The translations under genes were made by a program, and so were the position numbers. The notes beneath the pieces are model-generated. The model made no database searches. It saw only the letters and a list, made by a program, of their open reading frames with translations, and was not told where the DNA came from. Of a stretch of 64,000 nt of DNA, positions 56,772-64,000 are shown one piece after another; position 1 is the first letter of the stretch; the number at the start of each line of letters is the position of its first letter. Source of the DNA: Aralia elata (Eukaryota > Streptophyta > Magnoliopsida > Apiales > Araliaceae). The stretch is from assembly GCA_034770075.1 (NCBI GenBank), contig CM068387.1, forward strand, positions 79,733,971 to 79,797,970. Direction: 5' to 3'.

Positions 56772-59700
56772 TCAAATCTGTCCCAGAATGACCTCGCCAC
56801 CAGAAACCTTAAACTCAGATGGAGCTTTCTCCACATTAAGAACCTTAACCTCACCATCAACCACATACGCAGACCATCTGCACAATAGTTTAGTAAGTAT
56901 TAGCAACATATGTAAACATCAATTTAAAACTAATACGTTAAAAACATGGGGTCTGAGAACCAGTGAACAATAGTAAAGCAAGTTTGTATAAGCCATCACT
57001 GATATGGAACATAAATATTATACCTATGTGAGCGAGGCCCCAACAAAGCAGCCGATAGATCAATTCCCAAGTCCAGTGTTTTGTGGAAGCTCCCATCAAA
57101 GTCACCATAAAACTCAATCTATGCAGAACAATATTACAAAAGATGCTTGCTTCAGCTAATCATTGCAGATCATATCAGTCCTCAAAGAAAGTATTAATTA
57201 GATTATATGTTCCATGTTTTCTGGTTTTATGTAATCGACTAATATTGAGCATCCTCAGTTTAAATGAACCCAGGATACGGTTGGCATGAAAAGAAGAAAT
57301 ATTTCACACTGAACTGAGAAATCAAACTGGTGAAAATACACAAAAGTGTAGAAGTGCATCGTCCTCTATTTTAGCCAGTAACCCACCTTCAAAATATTTG
57401 GCAACAAAAGAATCCAACCTTGATCCCAGGACCAGTTTGGGTTTGGGGAATAGTGTAATAGGCCATCGTGATGTGTTCATACTAGGGGTACAACAGTAAT
57501 AATGCCATCCAATCACATCCTAAATGTAGTGGATGAGCTTTTTACGCAATAAATAGTGACAATTCAAAGTCAAAATATTACATCAATTATAAAAACTATT
57601 TGTTTTTACAACGTCCATTACAGCCCTGTAATGGCTTCTTACATCCAATATTGAATATAATGAAAATGACCCAAATTGTCATAGTGACATTTTTCAAAAA
57701 ATCAAATAGCTGCCCTAATGAAATAACACCACTAATGCTCCATTATGTCTGGATGGACAAACCAAATGCTAATAGATTGCTTTCACGCAGTGGGTCATTG
57801 CATAGCCTTATTACGTTGATGTGACCCAAGTCAAACCGGCTTTTATGTAGAGTTTGGATTGCATCAAATCACCGTAATAAGTCCATAATTCAATAAGTCA
57901 TTACGTGAAACCAATTTTTATTTTTTATTTTTTTTGGTTTTAGCTCATTATGATGTCTTAGAATCATGGGCGTATACATCACATCAATGTGGGTCATCAT
58001 TTTCATTATTATTCCCTCCAAAGGATGTATAAGACCATAAAACTCCCTACAACAACGGCGCAAAGAACAAACATCAGTGACATTCATTGATGTGACATTT
58101 TGACTTTGAATTTGCACTATTCATCTACAATCTTAAATTCAGTGAAACAAACACAATTTAGGATTAATTCAATGACATTATAATTAATATAATTGTTACA
58201 CAAGCCCAAGTAAGAATAGTTGATTTTGAAAGGTTGAGGAGGAGGGCATTTGAAGGCATATAATGAAACAAACACTAATATTTTCTTATTCCCACACAAT
58301 TTTTCTCCATGTCTTTTAGGGGTAGCCTAATTTTAGAAATTTTGGTGCTTTCAATGTAAAAAATAGACTTGAAGGAATAACTTACAACTTCTTTGGCTTG
58401 TAGTTTCTCTGCCCAGCCGTTCATAACATATGGATCATTAACAGCTACACATATCACCGAATCAATTCCTTTGGCCTTGAACTTGTCAATGTTGTCCTTG
58501 TAACTTGGGACATGCTGAGTTGAACAAACGCCCGTGTATGCACCCTGAAAGATGTTAAACCAATCCTCATGATACTGCCGAATGAAGAAGATCCAGACTC
58601 AATATATATAAACAGAAGACAATATTACTGAAACCAGGACCTCCAAAACACATCTTAACCATGAGTAACGCCTATTTTTATTGGTACAAGTATAAACAAA
58701 CATCATTTAAGAATTCAAGATGAAATGTACTGGCACTTATTCTTATCAAGATCTGATCTTTGGAACTTCTCTCAAAGATCAGCTAATCTTTAAGAATCTA
58801 CTATTAATTTGCAGGAGTATCTCATATTCTTGGAAACTAATCAGAGGTCCTCAAAGTGGAAACTATACTAAAAATTCTGTAAATATGGCCTCCCATCTTT
58901 TAATCAAGTCTATAATATGTGAATAATAGGTAAAGCTCTCATATTTTTTTACGGCAATTTAACATACTCCATTCTAAAGAAAAGTTCCAAATCGATACTC
59001 AAACTTTTGAAGGAAATTTTGACGGTATAGTAAACAGTAATCAATTGCCAAGATCAAAACTTAAAAGGATATCGTTAGATTTAATACCTTAATTTTTAGA
59101 GTATACCCTTTTCTCTAAGGTCTTAAGAAGGAAGGATGAACTTATAATTGAGGATGAAGAGAGCAATATTAGTATATTTCCATTTTTTTAAGCTCTGATT
59201 GTCTGATAACCAAAAGTTTAAAATTCTATTGCTAGAATTAAATTCTAATCCAAGAAAAGCCCCAAATGTTGTTCAATTTTAACATCTTAAGAAACTGTAA
59301 TTGCTATTTGCAGAAGCCAGAAGGTCTACTTATTCTTTTAGTTTCTTCCCTTCAACTATTTCCTAAACTCATACATTCATCACAATTAGATAGCATTTCA
59401 AATTGGAAGTAACAATTTTTATATAAGATTATTAAACTGATAGTAAACTAAGATTGTAATACATACAATAACCTTTATATATGCAAAGATTTAAAACCAA
59501 AAAAACGCTAATATTACAAAGATAACTTACAGGGAGGCCAAAGATGACGACTTTTTTGTCCTGGATCAAAATTGAATAAAAAAATCAATTAGTTCACATA
59601 AACCCCACACTAGGGGTCTAAAACGAAGAGTTAATTTTTCTAATAAATGGATTAACAAATAGAGAGAATCTAAGCTCTGAAATTGAATAGAACCTTGAAA

Positions 59701-59903
59701 ATGTCTTTGAGAGAGGTAGTGGCGAACTTAGAGGAGACGCCTTCGTCCCAAGTTCTAGCCTTCTGAAGGGAAACATTCGGTGCGGCCGATACCAGGTCTG
59801 TTCCTTCCGCAACAGAGGCGTAGCCTCTGAGGGACCCTCCGATTCGTAGACTTACGGCCATTGACTTGATCACCGCCGATCGTCTCAACACTGCAGACGC
59901 CAT
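56772..59903 (-). CDS. PRXIIF: Peroxiredoxin-2F, mitochondrial
   Basis: Five exons on the minus strand: 59903-59694, 59560-59531, 58544-58386, 57118-57024 and 56877-56772. They sum to 600 nt and 199 residues, the normal family length, with phases 0, 0, 0 and 2. Residues 1 to about 28 are an Arg/Ser-rich mitochondrial presequence (MASAVLRRSAVIKS). The thioredoxin-fold core follows, with the peroxidatic Cys87 in GAYTGVCSTQHVP and the resolving Cys112 in DSVICVAVND, 25 residues apart as expected for type-II peroxiredoxins. The C-terminus ends SGGEVILGQI. The enzyme reduces H2O2 and alkyl peroxides in the matrix using thioredoxin, glutathione or glutaredoxin. Intron 3 (58385-57119) hosts an inverted-repeat element. 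The 3' end was partly duplicated during expansion of the neighbouring kinase array, but this copy is intact. Confidence 0.95.
57552..58122. mobile_element. Inverted-repeat element in PRXIIF intron 3
   Basis: The arms AATAGTGACAATTCAAAGTC (57552 on) and, inverted, AATAGTGCAAATTCAAAGTC (from about 58118 back) continue to CACATCAAT for about 35 bp, some 500 bp apart. This is probably a MITE or a short MULE derivative. The outer boundary and target duplication could not be fixed. Confidence 0.6.
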
Positions 59904-60489
59904 TGTTAAATCTTTACTCTCTCACTCCTGTCCTTGGAATCTTCTTCTCTGTCATTTGCTAATTTTATTGAGGTTAGTATTTAACCAACGCCAGGTCTCT
60001 ATGAAATGGGCCTTTGTTTGTTAACCTAATGGGCTTTTGGGCCAGATTGCACTATCCTTAATTGACGTCCAAGGGGGTCTTATCCACTAGTAATGTACTG
60101 TTCTTATCCTTCTTTTTGGGTGGTGTTTGGAAGGGTTTTATTTTATTTTATTTTTAATTTTTCTTATTTATTTATTTTTGTGTTGTATTGCATATCATCC
60201 ACGGTGGGTGATGTGGTGTTTGGAAGTTGGAACTAAAGAAAAGGAAGAAGAAGGAATTCAAATGGAAAAGTGAAAAGAAACTAATTACACCTGAGATTTA
60301 AGGGGGAATTTTTTTTTCCAAGTTTACACTGAATTTAAGTTTTGTACAAATAGTTATAATCATAAGACCCATGTCCAAATAAGCTTATGAACGGTTATAA
60401 TAAGGTTTGACAGTTGTAATATTCTCCACTACCAGAGCGCAGTACCATCTAATTATGTAAAATATTTTACGTTATGAATAATGAGACAG
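59904..60489. other. PRXIIF promoter side and intergenic DNA
   Basis: The PRXIIF 5' UTR and promoter should lie just above 59903. No clear TATA box or other gene is seen. Beyond about 60100 the DNA is T-rich and featureless. Confidence 0.5.
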
Positions 60490-60634
60490 AAATTATTCTA
60501 CAAATATTTTACAAATTGTTGACATAGCACACTCTCATATGACATTTTTAAAAACTAAAATACCACGTCATATAAAGTTCTGTTATATGAGAGTATGCCA
60601 CATCAACAGTTTGTAAAATATTTGTAGAATAATT
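60490..60634. mobile_element. Foldback MITE
   Basis: A 145 bp near-palindrome. AAATTATTCTACAAATATTT, TACAAA and CACTCTCATAT on the left are mirrored by ATATGAGAG and AAATATTTGTAGAATAATTT on the right. The arms are about 55 bp with a short centre. A transcript would fold into a long hairpin. Confidence 0.75.
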
Positions 60635-60639
60635 TGTGT

Positions 60640-62220
60640 TTGTAGCAATCAAAAAAGATATTCAAATTTTCGTATTTGTCAAACCTTAGAAAACCTTTGG
60701 TGCAGTACTTTGAATAATTAAAACATAAATTTTTATCTTTTATATATATAATCCTTATAATTAATCTTTAAAATCCAGCAAATTCAATGCTGTTTTGCAT
60801 GACCCGACAAAATTCCACCTAGGTTCTTCACTATTCAGTTAGAATTTCACATAAGCAAAGAGGTACAATTTGTCTTTCTATTTTATAAAGCAAAGGAACA
60901 TATATTATATGAAGACGGTACAACTAGTTATCCTAGCTCGATTAGCATTTAAGTTAGCTTTGATGAACTGAAGGTTTAGACACTTTGAAACTACACAAAC
61001 ATCAAATCAATATCCAGCCATAACAATGTCCTTAAATTGTACGATAACACTAGGCAAAGTACTAAACTTAGATAAAAGCACAAGGAGAGATGAATCCCTA
61101 CAACAGCTAATTTTCCTCCATCCTCTACCAAATATCCGTAGGAAAAAAACCCGGCATCAGCTTTTTTTATAATGCAGTTATACAACCAAGTGCTCATTTA
61201 AGCCTTGTTACATGTAGCCAGTCACCTGCCATCAATTCTCGTTCATTTCCGCCAAAGTTGAGGAAAATAAACAGAGAAGCCTGCCACAACGAAAATATGT
61301 TTGTTTTTCTCACCATTAGAGATCATGTAAACAATAAACTATGTTACATACTGATAAACTTGTTAGTATCAATAAGAGAAATTAGCATATTCATTTTGCA
61401 TACTGATTACATTGGCTGAGAAAAATTGACACAATCAACCATCCATCAAGTCATGAAGAATGTAAAAGCTTGGAAAGATTTAATCCTGGGATAGAGTGAA
61501 CGCCCCAGTTCCACAATTTATTGCCCAAAGCTGGTCTTCAAGTTCCAAATTCAACCACGATCACCTTTTTTAGGGGATGTTTGAAGGACAAAAGGTGATC
61601 ACCGGAAATGACAGATGAATCAAGAACACTGCATATCCATGTGAAGCACCAGAAGGCCAGAAACCTGAAAATAATAATTAAAAACAAAATAGGAAAATTA
61701 AATTATTATGCAACCAACACAGTCCGCGCACTATCTGAGATAAAGCTTGTAATATAATGGATAAAGAAAGAAATAGACTGCGCCTCAAACCAAACAAATC
61801 AGTATAATAAGGGAAAGGATTCGGTTATCTTTGATTCCTTAAAAATGTAAGATACTGAAATAAGATCTACCCTGTAGTAATATCAGAAATGGCCAAACTA
61901 TGTAGCTCAAATTGCAGGAATTGATTAATACTTGGATCTTGTTTTAACTAGCAAAACCTAATTTTAGGATGGATAATTGTAGTTTCAGGAAGAAAGGACA
62001 GTACGTAGTTGTCGTTGTATCATGCATATACCTATCCAAGAGTACATATTCTCATCCAAAGGAAAAAGTAAAACACGTAAACTCAGTTTTATCAATGGAG
62101 ACTACTGTTCTTAGTAAACTTAAAAGTTCCCACTGGAACAGAAAAGTAATGAATCAGGCAATCTCATAATATTCTACTGTAACATACTTTCAAAAGGTTG
62201 GTCTTACTTTAAGATACTTA
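60640..62220. other. Downstream region of the TSC10-like gene
   Basis: Probably contains the 3' UTR of the minus-strand reductase, possibly spliced (an AG-like acceptor lies near 61665 on the minus strand). The minus-strand frame at 60991-61197 has no recognisable similarity and is not called as a gene. Confidence 0.4.
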
Positions 62221-63605
62221 CTATCTCTTTTGTGCATGCCACTTCTCTATGCTTCCATACCAATTCCACTGAAAACATAGGGCTGCAACACGTAATATAC
62301 CAGCAGCAACCACCTCAACAAATGCCATCAGGAATGATCTCTGAGGAGATAAACCAGCAGTTGCTATGGACAGCATGAATCCTTCAAAGTTGCAGGGCAC
62401 AATAAAATTCCCAGACTTTATGCCGCTTAAAGCTTTTTGGGCAACTTTATCAGGTTTCATCGTACCAGAGGAAGCTGCTATTATACTTGTAAGCTGTGGT
62501 CTTCTCTTGTTTTCTGCACCAAGCACGGATATTTAAGAGAAGGTGAAATGGGAGTACCAGGAGAGAAATTTATATTTCAGAACAGGAAGAATACACATAC
62601 AGATTAACCCAGAAGCATTGGTAGCAGTTCCTAGATACAAGGTTTCTAGGACAACGATTTCAACTCAAACAAATTAGGAGGGCTTCACCTTAGTGCTTTT
62701 AAAAATTGTAGACTAATACGAGTCATGTACCATGATTTGCTATCAACTTATCCATCACCATCTGATTTGTATGTTCTTGCTTTAGCAGCACAGCCTAGGG
62801 AGGTATATCTATGACTTCAAAGATATAAACCAAACATAGATTTGTAATTCTTCAATTTTGTAAATTGTTTTCCTTCTATCAGAAACTAGAATGCCACTAA
62901 TGAAAGGATGGAGGGATAAATAAAAAGTACAATGAAAGTATACACCAAGAGATACTTTCCTAACATTTCTTAGAGAAGCTCAAAACAAAAGGCTAAATAA
63001 AGTAATAAAAACTGAAACATAAAAAGAATATTAATTTTCATGCTTCAGATTAACTAATGACATATGTACATGAACTAGATTATTACACATTAAAAACTTT
63101 TTAACTTTACATTTGTTATTTAATATAAAAATCATTCATTCTCAAGAAAGGGGGACAAAAATGCCCTTCAGATAAATGAAAAAGGTGAGAGTAGTGTCAA
63201 TAACACACAATAGAATGCCAATAAAGCTACTTCAAAAAATAATGTTAAATATTCTTTACTGCATCTAATGACACTGATAGATTCAATGACTCTTTAAAAT
63301 TTGTCGATTGAGAAAAAAGTATGCACAACCAGAATAAACTCTATCTGTTAGGATCGGCAGTGGGAACTAGTGTAGCTCTACAAAACTGCACAAAGTCATT
63401 TTACATAAATTATGCATGCAATAAATAGAGCATGATTCCTAGCCAAAGTTTACAAACCTTCCTCCAATCCAGGGGTTTCGGTGTCTGGGGGAAATATAAG
63501 TGAGACGTGAATGTCTTCTGCAATAACCTCTTGTTGCAGTGCTTCTGCCATACCCCTGAGGGCAAACTTACTGGCCGAGTACGCTGTGTAACCATAAATA
63601 CCCAC
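62221..63605 (-). CDS. TSC10A: 3-ketodihydrosphingosine reductase, TSC10 type (3' part; gene continues past the window)
   Basis: The last two exons are visible: 63605-63458 and 62513-62221, joined in phase 1, with the stop at 62221. The upstream exon holds the short-chain dehydrogenase active-site motif YTAYSASK (Tyr-x-x-x-Lys) and continues with LRGMAEALQQE and SLIFPPDTETPGLEEE. The last exon matches the C-terminus of plant TSC10 (IIAASSGTM, GNFIVPCNFEGF, SPQRSFLMAFVEVV) and ends in hydrophobic stretches that fit membrane association at the ER. The enzyme reduces 3-ketodihydrosphingosine to dihydrosphinganine with NADPH in sphingolipid synthesis. The Rossmann N-terminus and its glycine motif lie beyond 64000. 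I see no further exon in 63606-64000. Whether it is nearer TSC10A or TSC10B cannot be decided; the symbol follows PRXIIF adjacency. Confidence 0.88.
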
Positions 63606-64000
63606 CTAACAGAAAATATGGTTCCATATAACCAATAAATCAAAAGAATCTTGACAGAGTGCTAACAAACAACAGAAAGATAACATCTTAAACCTAAATA
63701 CAAATAACTTATTGGACCTGGGGCTGGGAAGAGTAAAAAAGAAGTAGCAGCTTAAAACGTTGTATTAGTCCGCATACCAAATAGGACATGCTGAAATTTG
63801 AGTTATTTTCCATTGCGCCATAATTTCCTTAGTTTTAATATAAAAGAGCATTTAGCATATAAGAATTCAGGGAACAACACTCATGAGGATCATGCACAAG
63901 GTTACTACTATGCCACGGTTGGATGGTGGTTTTTCAAACTGAACTGTCCATAGGTTACGGTTAAATGAGTAATGAGCAAAAAACATGAGACATATTGCAA
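63606..64000 (-). other. Intron of the TSC10-like gene running off the window
   Basis: AT-rich DNA with no frame that extends the reductase. The preceding exon is expected to the right of the window. Confidence 0.55.

Noticed and set aside
1..64000. tRNA, rRNA, CRISPR arrays, replication origins or a biosynthetic cluster
   Set aside because: None was seen. The kinase array is not a metabolic cluster, and no cloverleaf or rRNA-like stretch was recognised by eye.

Overview
The window is nuclear DNA from a flowering plant, almost certainly a eudicot. The base composition is AT-rich, the genes are split by GT-AG introns, the flanks hold many small terminal-inverted-repeat elements, and there is a 9.4 kb Ty1/copia retrotransposon. 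No species can be named from the sequence. All exon models below were built by eye from splice sites, phase and similarity to remembered families; no search was run.

The two ends carry a conserved housekeeping block. In order: a GPI-anchored secreted protein (minus, 1440-3446), the plastid ADP-glucose pyrophosphorylase large subunit (plus, 6827-11450), the plastid DEAD-box helicase RH58 (minus, 12180-17304), a RING-H2 E3 ligase of the RHF1A type (plus, 20503-23689), mitochondrial peroxiredoxin IIF (minus, 56772-59903), and the 3' part of a 3-ketodihydrosphingosine reductase of the TSC10 type (minus, 62221 to beyond the right edge). From memory, Arabidopsis keeps the GPI, APL1, RH58 and TSC10B genes together near At5g19200-At5g19250, and the GPI, PRXIIF and TSC10A genes near At3g06035-At3g06060. 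This window therefore looks like the undivided ancestral order of two paralogous Arabidopsis segments.

Between RHF1A and PRXIIF lies about 30 kb of accessory DNA. It is a tandem duplication of a two-gene kinase cassette: unit A about 27790-47264, unit B about 47536-56087, and a 375 bp stub of a third copy at 56245-56619. Each full unit has an intact receptor-like kinase with a CrRLK1L/FERONIA-type kinase domain but no malectin-like ectodomain (484 and 483 aa). It is followed by a decayed RLCK-VII/PBL-type kinase that has lost the HRD aspartate and the DFG phenylalanine. A fragment of the PRXIIF 3' end at 56088-56244 marks a duplication breakpoint.

The accessory region is heavily colonised by transposons. 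A 9,413 bp copia element with two 2,030 bp LTRs and a perfect 5 bp target duplication sits in the last intron of kinase pseudogene A, and its gag-pol frame is broken by six stops and a frameshift. Two Mutator-like elements with long terminal inverted repeats (26511-27714 and 32096-32845) appear to carry captured gene fragments. Unit B holds a three-level nest of MITEs. Several further MITEs sit near the housekeeping genes. Because the units can be compared, several insertions can be dated relative to the duplication.
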